Assembly: GCF_032334255.1 (NCBI RefSeq)
Contig: NZ_JAUHMF010000002.1
Location: 558,001-622,000, forward strand
DNA length: 64,000 nt
Direction of reading: 5' to 3'
Source of the DNA: Thermanaerothrix solaris
Lineage (GTDB): Bacteria; Chloroflexota; Anaerolineae; Anaerolineales; Anaerolineaceae
Position numbers and translations under genes: made by a program
Notes under the pieces: generated by a model
What the model was told of the DNA's origin: nothing
The model's input: only the letters and a program-made list of their open reading frames with translations
Database searches by the model: none
Part shown: positions 31,251 to 40,100 of the stretch, piece by piece
Numbering within the stretch: the stretch's first letter is position 1
Layout of the letters: every line of letters begins with the position of its first letter

Positions 31251-31904
31251 ATGGTGAATGGGCATTTATCGAGAAAAGGGACGTATATTGCCCTTTTATT
31301 GATCTTGGTGGGTCTGGGGATCGGGTTGGGGCTTTATTCTCAGCGTCAGGCAATGGCAGCGCCCGGTCAGGCTACCTCCTGGCAGCAGCAAATGCTGGCG
31401 CACTACACGCAGACGCTGGCTGTGCTCCAAGATCCCGAACAACGGGCTTTTCTGGAACAGAAAATTGCCCCGCTACAGACCCAGGAAGCTGCACGGGCGT
31501 TAGCACAATCTCGCCCCGCACCGACGAAACCCGCCGATCCGAATGCGTTGCGCCCGCCGGAGCCGCTGGCGGTGCAGAGCCTGCCACGCGAGCCGGGCAT
31601 TGTGGAAGGCGTGGCCGCACCAGTCAGCCCGGATGATTTCACCACCCGCAACGCCTGGCAGGGCGAGGTGGACGGTCAATGGATATGGGTCTATGCGGGG
31701 GCCCATACCTATGCGCCGGAACAAGGCGCGCTGATCGTCCTGCCCGAAGGCGCGGTGAAGGAAGAATGGGTTGAAGGACCCATTGGAGCTGGGACTTTGC
31801 GCATTGTTACCGCTCAAGACGGTGTGCTGCGCTTGGAAGCGGCGAACGGTGCCCAATTGGAATTCGACCTGCGCACCCGTGCCCTGCGCCAGATTGAGCC
31901 GTGA
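31251..31904 (+). CDS. Membrane-anchored or secreted protein, unknown
   Basis: A 217-residue protein. A hydrophobic segment (about residues 11-28) is a signal anchor or signal peptide, with AMAAPG resembling a cleavage site. A helical region (about 40-85) and a Pro/Ala-rich linker (about 85-125) precede a beta-rich C-terminal domain (about 128-217, DGQWIWVYAG). No catalytic motif is visible and I recognise no family. A TATAAT lies at about -50. It converges with the methyltransferase gene, three bases apart. Confidence 0.6.
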   Translation: MVNGHLSRKGTYIALLLILVGLGIGLGLYSQRQAMAAPGQATSWQQQMLAHYTQTLAVLQDPEQRAFLEQKIAPLQTQEAARALAQSRPAPTKPADPNALRPPEPLAVQSLPREPGIVEGVAAPVSPDDFTTRNAWQGEVDGQWIWVYAGAHTYAPEQGALIVLPEGAVKEEWVEGPIGAGTLRIVTAQDGVLRLEAANGAQLEFDLRTRALRQIEP

Positions 31905-31907
31905 GCG

Positions 31908-32663
31908 TTATACGGCTCGCCACACCTGATACAGGCCCAACCGCCCGCCCTCACCATCGGATTCGAACGTCTCTTCCACGCGAAAGCCACTGGACACAGC
32001 CAGAGCATCCAGTTCCTCGCGGCTGAATTGGTGGACGTAGCGCAAGCCCACTTTTTCGCTCTGATCCGGCAGGGCATGGCGCCAATCCAGTAAAGTGTCA
32101 CCGGGTTCTAAGTCGGCCTCATCAATGCCGATCCGTGCCCAGGGCTGGCGACGAGCCAGCAAGCGCGGGCTGTGCTGAAATTGCCACACCGAGAGCACCA
32201 GGGTTGCGCCGGGTTCAAGATGTGCTCGCACCAGATGAAGCAAGCGCTCTCGATTCACCCGGCCGGGAATGTGGTGCAAAACGGCAAATGCCAACGCGAC
32301 CTCAAAGCGAGCATCGTCTAATGCTGTGACCCAATCCGGGTGACCCAAATCGGCCTGGCGGAAGGTAAAACGAGTTGCCAGAGCAGGCGGTAGATGGTCT
32401 GCCCAGGCTTGTGCTTCGGCCAGCAGTGCCGGGCTGAAATCCAGCCCTAGGTAGCGCCCCTGAAATTGATGCTGCGCCAACCAACGCGCCACTTCACCGT
32501 GGGCACACCCCAAATCCAGCCATTGCGCCGTCAGGGGCAAGCGTGGCAGGACGCGCAAAATCCCCGGTTGGAGACGCTGGCGAGTGGCCGCAAACGCCAG
32601 GCCAAAGGTCTGATAAAATTGAGCGTTAAGCGCCAGTAATTTGGCCGCAATTTCGGGTTTCAC
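31908..32663 (-). CDS. SAM-dependent methyltransferase, Trm9-like
   Basis: A 251-residue class I methyltransferase. The SAM motif WLDLGCAHGEVARWL is followed by GLDFSPALLAEA and AFAVLHHIPG, then LEPGATLVLSVWQFQ, a run also seen in the Trm9/ALKBH8 tRNA methyltransferase family. I chose the GTG at 32663. It gives a normal length, avoids overlap with the divergent elp3 gene, and lies seven bases after a perfect minus-strand TATAAT (32671-32676), which predicts a leaderless mRNA. Divergence from Elp3 hints at a shared tRNA wobble-uridine pathway, but this is inference. Confidence 0.75.
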   Translation of the reverse strand: MKPEIAAKLLALNAQFYQTFGLAFAATRQRLQPGILRVLPRLPLTAQWLDLGCAHGEVARWLAQHQFQGRYLGLDFSPALLAEAQAWADHLPPALATRFTFRQADLGHPDWVTALDDARFEVALAFAVLHHIPGRVNRERLLHLVRAHLEPGATLVLSVWQFQHSPRLLARRQPWARIGIDEADLEPGDTLLDWRHALPDQSEKVGLRYVHQFSREELDALAVSSGFRVEETFESDGEGGRLGLYQVWRAV

Positions 32664-32711
32664 GTTTGCGATTATACTTGGGTTGAGGGATCTTTTAGCG
32701 GTGGTGTGAAG

Positions 32712-34325
32712 ATGAGTGAGGTGGTTTTGGATGAGAAGGTACAGCGTTGGGAACGGCACTATGCGCTGACGCCAGAACGTCTGGCATTGGCCCAGCGTAT
32801 CATTGAAGCCGTGCAAGCCGGGGAAGACGTGGCTCAGGCCATTCGTCGTCACCCGCTCCCAGAGGGCGGGCATTTGGCCAAATCGGTGCTGGTGGCGGCC
32901 TATCGTCACTTGGTGCAGCAAGGGCAATTGAACGAGGATGCAGCGTTGCTGGCCAAATTGCGCATGAAACCCGTGCGCACGCTATCGGGCGTGACCACGG
33001 TAACCGTGCTGACGAAGCCATACCCCTGCCCGGGGAAGTGCATTTTCTGCCCGACCGATGTGCGCATGCCCAAGAGTTACTTGCCCGATGAGCCGGGAGC
33101 GCAGCGAGCCCTACAGAACGAATTTGACCCTTACCGCCAAGTGCGTTCACGTTTGCTTTCTTACCAGGCCAATGGCCACCCCACGGATAAAATCGAATTG
33201 CTGATTTTGGGGGGGACGTGGAGTGCCTATCGCCGCGATTATCAGGAATGGTTTGTCAAACGCTGCTTGGACGCGCTGAACGAGGTGGATTCAGAGGATC
33301 TACGTGAAGCCCAGCAGCGCAATGAGACGGCACCGCATCGTAACGTAGGCCTGGTTATCGAGACCCGTCCGGATGAAATCACCCCGGATGAACTACGCTG
33401 GCTGCGTTACCTGGGGGTGACCAAGGTGCAGATGGGGGTGCAGTCGCTGGATGACCGCATCCTGGCGCTTAACCAGCGTGGGCACACCGTGGCCGAGACC
33501 TTGCGCGCGGCGGCCTTATTGCGCGCGGCTGGATTCAAAATCGTGATGCACTGGATGCCCAACCTGCTCGGGGCAACCCCTGAGTCTGACCGGGCTGATT
33601 TTGCTCGTCTGTGGGTGGATTTTTGCCCCGATGAGATCAAAATTTACCCCACCCAGTTGTTGGAAAACACTGAGTTATATGCCTATTGGCAGCGCGGCGA
33701 TTATGAGCCGTATTCAACCGAAACTTTGATTGACCTGATCGCTGACATTAAACCTACCGTTCCGGAGTATTGCCGCATCAATCGCGTGGTGCGCGATATT
33801 CCCTCGACCTACGTGGTGGCGGGAAATCGCCGCACCAGCCTGCGCCAGGACGTGCTGGCTGAACTGGCACGGCGCGGCCAGCAGTGTCGCTGTATCCGCT
33901 GCCGCGAAGTGCGCGACCGCCCGGTAGCCCTGGAACACCTGACCTTCAGCGATTTGATCTACCGCGCCGCCTATGCCGAAGAACACTTCTTGCATTACGT
34001 GACCCCGGATGACCGTCTGGCAGGTTACCTGCGCCTTTCATTCCCCTTGCCTGAGGCACCGCAACTGCCTTTTACCGACCTGGAAGGGGCAGCGCTGATC
34101 CGTGAGGTGCACGTATACGGTCAATCCCTGCCGGTGGGCGCCGAACAGCACGGCGCGGCGCAGCACATTGGTCTTGGCACCCGCTTGCTCCAGGCGGCAG
34201 AAGCTATGGCCCGTGAACGCGGTTACCGCCGCTTAGCTGTAATCGCGGCGATTGGAACGCGGCAATATTACGAGCAGCGCGGCTTTGCCCGCGGCGATTA
34301 CTACATGGTGCGCGAACTGGCTTAG
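32712..34325 (+). CDS. elp3: Elp3-type tRNA uridine(34) acetyltransferase
   Basis: A 537-residue radical SAM/GNAT fusion. The radical SAM part has Cys106, Cys110 and Cys113 in PCPGKCIFCPTD, then the Elp3 hallmark MPKSYLPDEPGAQRA. The C-terminal GNAT domain (about residues 390-537) has IGLGTRLLQAAE and YYEQRGFA. Elp3 attaches an acetyl-CoA-derived carboxymethyl group to wobble uridine; Chloroflexota have single-subunit forms. ATG 32712 was preferred to a GTG two codons upstream. No strong ribosome site is present. A divergent promoter region is shared with the Trm9-like gene. Confidence 0.93.
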   Translation: MSEVVLDEKVQRWERHYALTPERLALAQRIIEAVQAGEDVAQAIRRHPLPEGGHLAKSVLVAAYRHLVQQGQLNEDAALLAKLRMKPVRTLSGVTTVTVLTKPYPCPGKCIFCPTDVRMPKSYLPDEPGAQRALQNEFDPYRQVRSRLLSYQANGHPTDKIELLILGGTWSAYRRDYQEWFVKRCLDALNEVDSEDLREAQQRNETAPHRNVGLVIETRPDEITPDELRWLRYLGVTKVQMGVQSLDDRILALNQRGHTVAETLRAAALLRAAGFKIVMHWMPNLLGATPESDRADFARLWVDFCPDEIKIYPTQLLENTELYAYWQRGDYEPYSTETLIDLIADIKPTVPEYCRINRVVRDIPSTYVVAGNRRTSLRQDVLAELARRGQQCRCIRCREVRDRPVALEHLTFSDLIYRAAYAEEHFLHYVTPDDRLAGYLRLSFPLPEAPQLPFTDLEGAALIREVHVYGQSLPVGAEQHGAAQHIGLGTRLLQAAEAMARERGYRRLAVIAAIGTRQYYEQRGFARGDYYMVRELA

Positions 34326-35449
34326 GGGGTGATCAGACGGCGCACCGGGCGCGGGTAACCCCAGCCGTGCAGGCGCACCTCGCGCGGGTCTTTGGGCCAG
34401 ATGCCGGGGATTTTGTAGCCGCACTGCGGACAGGTTCCAGCGGCGGTCAGGCGATAGTCCAGGATGATATAGCCGCGTCGTTCGATCAGGAGCGCCTGGC
34501 ACTGGGGGCAGTACGTGTTTTCTAAACTTCCGACGCGTCCGGGCAGGTTCCCGGCATAGACGAAGTGCAATCCGGCTTCTTGCCCGATTTCGGCAGCGCG
34601 CAGCAGCGTCTTGGCCGGGGTGGGGGGCGGATCGGTCATCTTGTAGTCGGGATGGAAGGCGGTCATGTGCCAGGGAATATCCGGCGAGACCGAAACTAGG
34701 AAGCGCGCGGCTTCCCACAGTTCTTCCGGGCTGTCATTGAACCCGGGGATGACCAGCGTGACCACCTCGACCCACAACCCCAGGTCGTAGGCCATTTTAA
34801 TTGTGTCCAGGACGTGTTGTAATACCCCGCCCAATTGGCGGTATTGCTTATCCTGCATGGTTTTGAGATCTACTTTGTAGGCGTCCAGGTAGGGACGCAG
34901 ATATTGCAGGACTTCAGGCGTGGCGTTCCCGTTTGAGACGTAGGCGCACAACAGGCCGGCTTCGCGCGCTTGTTTGAAGATAGCAACTGCCCACTCCGAG
35001 GTGATCAGGGGTTCGTTGTAGGACGAAACAATGGCAGCAGCACCACTACGGCGGGCTAGATTCACCATCTCTTCCGGGGTGATCTCGAGCAGGGACTCAA
35101 CCGGTATTCCCGCCGCGGGGTCGCGCAAGGTTTGCGAAGTGAGCCAGTTCTGGCAGAAACTGCAGTGAAAGTCACAACCGAGCATACCGAAGGTCAGTGC
35201 CTCACTGCCGGGTAGGACATGGGCGAACGGCTTCTTTTCAATCGGATCTACCTGTAAGGCGGCCACATAGCCCCAGGGGACATACAGCACCCCATCGCGG
35301 TTAAACCGTACCTGGCAAATACCGCGTCGCCCGGGTTTGATGCGGCAGCGGTGGGCGCAAGCGTAGCACTGCACCGTGCCGTCTTCCAGGCGGGTATAAA
35401 GTTCGCCGGGGCGGGTCATGGCGTCCAAACGGTCAGCCAGTGTGACCAT
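34322..35449 (-). CDS. AmrS-type radical SAM protein
   Basis: A 375-residue radical SAM enzyme related to pyruvate formate-lyase activases and to AmrS of the AmmeMemoRadiSam set. The cluster motif is GCDFHCSFCQNW. It has an N-terminal CYACAHRC pair and a C-terminal zinc-ribbon-like part (CPQC at two places). The conserved SSYNEP and TLVIPGFND blocks are present. AmrA and AmrB are not encoded nearby. AAAGGAGG precedes the ATG. Its stop overlaps that of elp3 by four bases. Confidence 0.9.
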   Translation of the reverse strand: MVTLADRLDAMTRPGELYTRLEDGTVQCYACAHRCRIKPGRRGICQVRFNRDGVLYVPWGYVAALQVDPIEKKPFAHVLPGSEALTFGMLGCDFHCSFCQNWLTSQTLRDPAAGIPVESLLEITPEEMVNLARRSGAAAIVSSYNEPLITSEWAVAIFKQAREAGLLCAYVSNGNATPEVLQYLRPYLDAYKVDLKTMQDKQYRQLGGVLQHVLDTIKMAYDLGLWVEVVTLVIPGFNDSPEELWEAARFLVSVSPDIPWHMTAFHPDYKMTDPPPTPAKTLLRAAEIGQEAGLHFVYAGNLPGRVGSLENTYCPQCQALLIERRGYIILDYRLTAAGTCPQCGYKIPGIWPKDPREVRLHGWGYPRPVRRLITP

Positions 35450-35505
35450 TTCAGCCTCCTTTCCTCTGAATTTATTATACTGCTGGGGTCAAGGGTTGCA
35501 GTGGG

Positions 35506-36054
35506 TTAACCTTTGAGGCGCATGGGCAACCCCGCGACCATGAAAATCACCTCATCCGCGGCTGCGGCCAGGCGCTGGTTGACGTTCCCCAGCAGGTCGC
35601 GGTAGAGCCGCCCCAGGGGGTAAGGCGGCACCAACCCCAGCCCAACCTCGTTGGAGACGATGATCCAGGCGGCGCGGCTGGTCTGAATGCATTTTAACAG
35701 GGCTTCGGTTTCGGCTTGCACCAGGGTTTCAGCAGCAGTGGAGTCCAGCGGCTCGGGCAGGCTGAGCAAGAGGTTGCTGACCCAAAGGGTCAGGCAATCT
35801 ACCAGGATGAGTTCCGGTTCGGGCTGCCAGGCCGTGATGGCGGCGGCCAGGTGGCGTGGCTCTTCCAGGGTGTGCCAATGGGATGGTCGTTCGGCACGGT
35901 GGGCGGCGATGCGCGCGGCCATCTCGTCATCGCTGGCTTCGGCTGTGGCGACAAAGAGCACCTGAGCGTGGGGTTGAGCGGCGGCGAGGTGCTGAGCATA
36001 GCGGCTTTTACCACTGCGTGCTCCGCCGAGGATGAAGGTCACACGTGACGCCAT
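35506..36054 (-). CDS. cobU: Adenosylcobinamide kinase/guanylyltransferase
   Basis: A 182-residue bifunctional enzyme of the cobalamin nucleotide loop. The P-loop GGARSGKS is at residues 10-17; VDCLTLWVSNLL and SNEVGLGLVP are diagnostic. It phosphorylates adenosylcobinamide and transfers GMP. It follows a small membrane protein gene and cobS on the same strand. The rest of B12 synthesis is absent here, so salvage of cobinamide is possible. Confidence 0.95.
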   Translation of the reverse strand: MASRVTFILGGARSGKSRYAQHLAAAQPHAQVLFVATAEASDDEMAARIAAHRAERPSHWHTLEEPRHLAAAITAWQPEPELILVDCLTLWVSNLLLSLPEPLDSTAAETLVQAETEALLKCIQTSRAAWIIVSNEVGLGLVPPYPLGRLYRDLLGNVNQRLAAAADEVIFMVAGLPMRLKG

Positions 36055-36080
36055 AAGGGGTTCTTATCTCCGGGGTAATC

Positions 36081-36341
36081 TCAATGAGTGCAGGGCGTCG
36101 CAAAAAGGACGCCGTCATGGTACAAGTTAGCCCAAGCATAAACCGGCCAGTAAGTCAGGTCAAATGCCAGGCGTAGTGGCCAGGCAAAGACCGCTGGCTC
36201 GACGAACTCACCTCGGGAGGCTTGAACGTGCCGGCACTCAGCCTGGGCGGCTTCCCAACCGAGGTGAAAGATCAACCCCAGTCCCACATAGATGATCAGC
36301 GCGATTCGAAGCAAAGACCAGATTTTCAAGCGAGTATTCAT
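36081..36341 (-). CDS. Small membrane protein between cobS and cobU
   Basis: An 86-residue protein with one clear hydrophobic segment (about residues 8-30) and a second amphipathic aromatic-rich stretch near 55-75. ATG 36341 has GGAG about ten bases upstream; a longer frame would overlap cobS. I recognise no family. Its position suggests a link to cobalamin salvage, or chance insertion. Confidence 0.55.
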   Translation of the reverse strand: MNTRLKIWSLLRIALIIYVGLGLIFHLGWEAAQAECRHVQASRGEFVEPAVFAWPLRLAFDLTYWPVYAWANLYHDGVLFATPCTH

Positions 36342-36378
36342 CGGGTTTATGCTCCAAAATTTGAAAAGAACCGTCACC

Positions 36379-37122
36379 TCAGGGAATTGCGAAGGCTAAC
36401 AGCACCAGCGTTTCGCTCACCTCGATGACGGCTCCCAGCACGTCGCCGCTAATACCACCCAGACGGCGCCGTGCCAGCCATCCCAGTGCAGCACTGCCCG
36501 CAGCCGCCAGGGGCAAGGCGATCAGGCTATGCCAACCGCCGAGGGGAATCACAAGCAACGGTAGTGGACTGCTCCAGAGCAGGGCGCGCTGGGTGACTGC
36601 CTGTACAAATGTGGCTCCCAACCCCTCCGGACGGGCAGGGGGTAACCGCCCCACCCACAGCACCAGCCAGCGCGCCCACACCGGGGCGACTAACACGCCC
36701 AGGGGGTGCAGATTGAGTACGGCAAGCAACGCCATGAGTTTGACCAGCAGGTGCAGCATCAAGCCGATGACGCCAAAGGCACCCAGGTGTGGGTCTTTGA
36801 GCACCTGCCAGCGCTTTTCGGGTGGCAGGGGCGGAAAGAGGGCGTCCCAACAATCGGCCAAACCATCCAGATGGAGAAAGCCGCTTAAGACCGCCCAGGC
36901 GAAGAGGATTAGTGACGCCACCAATAGAGGCGAGAAGAGCCTTGACAGTGCTTGTGCGAGTCCAAGGCCAATCCCACCAAACAGTAGACCCACCCAGGGA
37001 AACCAGGGCAGTGCCTGCTCAAAAGGAATTGCGGGGTGGGGTGAAGGCAGTGGCACGCGGGTGAGGAAGGCCAGAGCCAGCCGTAAACCCCGCCAGAGAG
37101 AGCCAGTAGAAGAGGGACGCAA
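36379..37122 (-). CDS. cobS: Adenosylcobinamide-GDP ribazoletransferase (cobalamin synthase)
   Basis: A 247-residue polytopic enzyme that joins alpha-ribazole to adenosylcobinamide-GDP. The catalytic motif is HLDGLADCWDA. About six hydrophobic segments are visible and the length is normal. First gene of the small cob cluster, divergent from a membrane protein gene. Confidence 0.95.
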   Translation of the reverse strand: MRPSSTGSLWRGLRLALAFLTRVPLPSPHPAIPFEQALPWFPWVGLLFGGIGLGLAQALSRLFSPLLVASLILFAWAVLSGFLHLDGLADCWDALFPPLPPEKRWQVLKDPHLGAFGVIGLMLHLLVKLMALLAVLNLHPLGVLVAPVWARWLVLWVGRLPPARPEGLGATFVQAVTQRALLWSSPLPLLVIPLGGWHSLIALPLAAAGSAALGWLARRRLGGISGDVLGAVIEVSETLVLLAFAIP

Positions 37123-37181
37123 AACACAACTCCGGAAAGCAAGGGCGTGGCGGTAAAATTATACCCGGAGGTCAACCTGAT

Positions 37182-37832
37182 ATGCCGGCATTGCTATCTT
37201 CCGAGAGACCCGTTTGGCAGCGTTCCTATTGGATGATTGGAATGGGAATAACGCTGGGATTGATCGCGGTGGCGACCCTTCTGGGCCCGACCGAGCGTGT
37301 TCTGGGCACCGCCCTGCGCCTGGTGCTGTTGCATGGGGCCTGGGTGTGGGTGGGCAAGGCGGCCTATGCGCTGGCCGGCGTGGCCGGGCTGGTCTTCTGG
37401 CTGACCCGCCGTTTGGTGTGGGCAGAACGATCAACGGCGTTGGGGTGGACGGCGTTGTTTGTTTGGTCCACCTATCTACCGATGTCGCTCTATCTTCAGA
37501 TAACCATTTGGGGCGGCGTTTTTTGGGAAGAACCGCGCTGGCGAGTGCCGCTGATGTTGTGGGGGGTCAGCCTGGCGTTTCAGATTGCCGGGTGGCTGAT
37601 GCGTGAGCCGCGAGTGTTGGCGTTTTTGAACGCGGCGTTTGCGGGCCTCTTGTGGTGGCAGTTAGGGGCTACGGAGACCATTTTGCATCCCCAATCGCCC
37701 GTTTTCGGAGGCGATGCGGTGCGAATTCAGGCTCATTTCGTGCTATTAACTCTTTTGTGCAGTTTGCTGATGCTTCAAATCGCCGGGGTTCTGATGCCCA
37801 CGGCGCGGCGATTGTTCGCTCATCTTACCTGA
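37182..37832 (+). CDS. Polytopic membrane protein, unknown
   Basis: A 216-residue protein with about six hydrophobic segments (near residues 18-36, 50-75, 85-105, 120-140, 145-160 and 180-205). Conserved-looking histidines sit in LLHGAWVWVGKAAY and QAHFVLL, reminiscent of heme or quinone sites, but I cannot place it in a family. GGAGG lies ten bases before the ATG. An MFS gene follows at 12 bases, so the two are probably cotranscribed. Confidence 0.65.
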   Translation: MPALLSSERPVWQRSYWMIGMGITLGLIAVATLLGPTERVLGTALRLVLLHGAWVWVGKAAYALAGVAGLVFWLTRRLVWAERSTALGWTALFVWSTYLPMSLYLQITIWGGVFWEEPRWRVPLMLWGVSLAFQIAGWLMREPRVLAFLNAAFAGLLWWQLGATETILHPQSPVFGGDAVRIQAHFVLLTLLCSLLMLQIAGVLMPTARRLFAHLT

Positions 37833-37844
37833 CAGGATAAAACG

Positions 37845-39047
37845 ATGAAACGGTCAATGCGTCCATTAGGGGTACAGGTGGGGCTTTTTACGTTGATTCG
37901 GATTTTAATCAACACCAGTTACCGCATGGTCTATCCCTTCTTCTCATTCTTCCAGGGCGGTTTAGGAGTTTCGTTACCTGCGTTTTCGCTGGTACTGACC
38001 CTGCGTTCGTTCAGCGGCGTGGTGGGGCCACTGTTAGCACCGTTGACGGATCGTTACGGACGGCGTCCAGCCATGTTGGCCGGGTTGGGGATGTTTGTCC
38101 TCGGGAGCGGGCTGGTCGCGCTCTTACCCAACTACGGGAGTTTTATGATCGGATTGTTCCTGATGGCCAGTGCCTATCAGGTGTTCCTCCCGGCGATGCA
38201 GGCCTTTCTCGGGGATCGGGTTGCCTATGCCGAACGGGGTCGGGTCATGGGCCTCACCGAACTCGGATGGTCACTGAGTTTTATCTTGGGGATCCCGGCG
38301 GTGGGGTGGCTGGTTGAGCGTGTTCGTATCTGGTGGGCGCCGTTCGTGGTCTTTGCTCTGGTTGGGGTCGTTTTGCTAGGGGTGCTGTGGTGGTTGGTGC
38401 CGCGTGATCCGCAAGGAGAACGGCATTCGGCAGCGACCTCACGCTTGCAGGTGCGGGCTTTACTGCACTCTCCCCACGTTTTGATCGGCCTGGCGATGGG
38501 CTTGGCGCTGACCAGTGCTAACGAGATGGTTAACCTGGTGTTTGGGTTGTGGTTGGAGTCCCAGTTTGCCTTGCAATTGGCGGCGTTGGGTGCGGCTTCG
38601 GTGGTGATTGGGGCCTCGGAACTGCTGGGTGAAGGCATTTCGGCGCTGTGGGTGGATCGTCTGGGCAAGGAACGGGCGGTGGCGGTGGGTATCGTGCTCA
38701 ACAGCCTCTCGGCAGTGGGGTTGTTCCTGCTGGGCAGGACGATTACCGGGGCATTAGTGGGACTGTTTCTCTTTTACCTGACCTTTGAATTTGCTCTGGT
38801 GAGTTTCTTACCGTTGATGTCGGGCACGTTCCCGGCCCTGCGGGCGACGGTGATGGCGGGAACGATTGCCGCTTTTTCGCTGGGGCGAGCGGTGGGAGCG
38901 GTTTTGGGCCCATTAACCTATTCACTGGGGTTCGGTGTTAACCTGGGCGTAGCGATTCTCTTCAATACCCTGGCCTTAGTGGCGTTGCGGCGGGTGCAAG
39001 TGGCGGAATTGGTGCCTGAGGTGCCGGGAGTGGGCGGTGAAGATTAA
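37845..39047 (+). CDS. MFS transporter
   Basis: A 400-residue major facilitator with about 12 hydrophobic segments. The loop 2-3 signature DRYGRRPAMLAGLG is clear, with a weaker copy in the second half (DRLGKERAVAVG). The substrate is unknown; drug or metabolite efflux is typical of this subgroup. It follows an unknown membrane protein gene at 12 bases. Confidence 0.88.
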   Translation: MKRSMRPLGVQVGLFTLIRILINTSYRMVYPFFSFFQGGLGVSLPAFSLVLTLRSFSGVVGPLLAPLTDRYGRRPAMLAGLGMFVLGSGLVALLPNYGSFMIGLFLMASAYQVFLPAMQAFLGDRVAYAERGRVMGLTELGWSLSFILGIPAVGWLVERVRIWWAPFVVFALVGVVLLGVLWWLVPRDPQGERHSAATSRLQVRALLHSPHVLIGLAMGLALTSANEMVNLVFGLWLESQFALQLAALGAASVVIGASELLGEGISALWVDRLGKERAVAVGIVLNSLSAVGLFLLGRTITGALVGLFLFYLTFEFALVSFLPLMSGTFPALRATVMAGTIAAFSLGRAVGAVLGPLTYSLGFGVNLGVAILFNTLALVALRRVQVAELVPEVPGVGGED

Positions 39048-39123
39048 AGCACAGCCATAGATTGTATCTGTCCCTGAGCACGGAGGCTTTATTGGTATAA
39101 TCATAGCGAACGCTGGAGGCTAC

Positions 39124-39774
39124 ATGGAGATTACCTGGTACGGTCATTCCTGTTTTCGGATTACCGAGCGCAACCTGGCCACGGTGGTCACAGACCCTTA
39201 TGACCATCGCGCGGTGGGATATGCGCCGCTCAAACTCAAAGCCGATATTGTTACCGTCAGTCATGCTGCTCCGGGACACAATTATCTTGCGGGGGTAAAG
39301 GGGGAGCCCTACGTCATTACTGGCCCGGGTGAGTATGAGATTGGCGGGGTATTTATTACGGGATTGCAGACCAACGGCACGGGGAAAAAATCCACGGACG
39401 AACCACGTAACACCTTGTATTTGATTGAGTATAATGGGATTAACGTCCTGCACCTTGGCAACCTTAATCGCGTGCCGACCCAGGCTGAGGTGGAATCCTT
39501 GGGCGCGGTGCACATCGTGTTGGTGCCGGTGGGTGGGGGGAGCACGCTCAATGCAGCCAAAGCCGCCGAGGTGGTCAGCCTGTTGGAACCCAATATCGTC
39601 ATCCCGATGCATTACGCCACTCCGGATAGCGCGGTTAAACTGGATGGCTTGAACAAATTCCTCAAGGCGATGGGGTTGAACGAGGTCACCCCGCAACCGG
39701 TGCTGAAAGTCAACAGTGTGAATGCTTTGCCGGAAGAAACGCAAGTGATTGTTTTGGAGTATCAGCATCATTAG
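39124..39774 (+). CDS. Metallo-beta-lactamase-fold protein with altered metal motif
   Basis: A 216-residue MBL-fold protein of the COG2220 (UlaG-like) type. GHSCFRI and the following TDPYD block match. The metal-ligand motif, normally HxHxDH, reads SHAAPGH here, so two of four ligands are missing. C-terminal PMHYATPDS is kept. It may bind one metal or be non-catalytic. GGAGG precedes the ATG, and a TATAAT lies at 39096-39101. A 100-residue gene follows 11 bases later. Confidence 0.8.
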   Translation: MEITWYGHSCFRITERNLATVVTDPYDHRAVGYAPLKLKADIVTVSHAAPGHNYLAGVKGEPYVITGPGEYEIGGVFITGLQTNGTGKKSTDEPRNTLYLIEYNGINVLHLGNLNRVPTQAEVESLGAVHIVLVPVGGGSTLNAAKAAEVVSLLEPNIVIPMHYATPDSAVKLDGLNKFLKAMGLNEVTPQPVLKVNSVNALPEETQVIVLEYQHH

Positions 39775-39785
39775 AGGAGTTAACC

Positions 39786-40088
39786 TTGGCCGTCAAGTTG
39801 TTGATGTCTTGGGATATCCGCCCTGATCGCGAACAGGAATATTTCGAGTTCGTGGTGCGCGAATTTATTCCTGGCGTGCAGCGCTTGGGGTTTGAACTCA
39901 GCGATGCCTGGGCTACCGTCTTTGGGGATCACCCTCAAATCCTGGTCGGTGCTGTGGCATCCTCGGCCAGCAAGGCGCGCCAAATTTTACAATCTGATGA
40001 GTGGAAAGCGCTTAACGACCAGTTGCAAGATTTTGTCAAGAATTATTCGTTCAAGATTGTGGAAGCTCGCGGCGGCTTTCAGTTCTGA
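39786..40088 (+). CDS. Small alpha/beta protein, unknown
   Basis: A 100-residue protein starting at TTG, supported by GAGGAG seven bases upstream. The pattern WDIRPDREQEYFEFVVREF and the later IVEARGGF suggests a ferredoxin-like dimeric barrel. No catalytic residues are evident. It sits between the MBL-fold gene and mutY and may be translated with both. Confidence 0.6.
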   Translation: MAVKLLMSWDIRPDREQEYFEFVVREFIPGVQRLGFELSDAWATVFGDHPQILVGAVASSASKARQILQSDEWKALNDQLQDFVKNYSFKIVEARGGFQF

Positions 40089-40100
40089 AATGAGGGCACG

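Noticed and set aside
32664..32927. 88-codon N-terminal extension of the Trm9-like methyltransferase
   Set aside because: It overlaps the 5' end of elp3 on the other strand, has no conserved features, and a TATAAT lies just upstream of the shorter GTG start.
36425..37156. 243-codon open frame antisense to cobS
   Set aside because: Extremely Arg/Ser/Pro-rich translation opposite a real gene.
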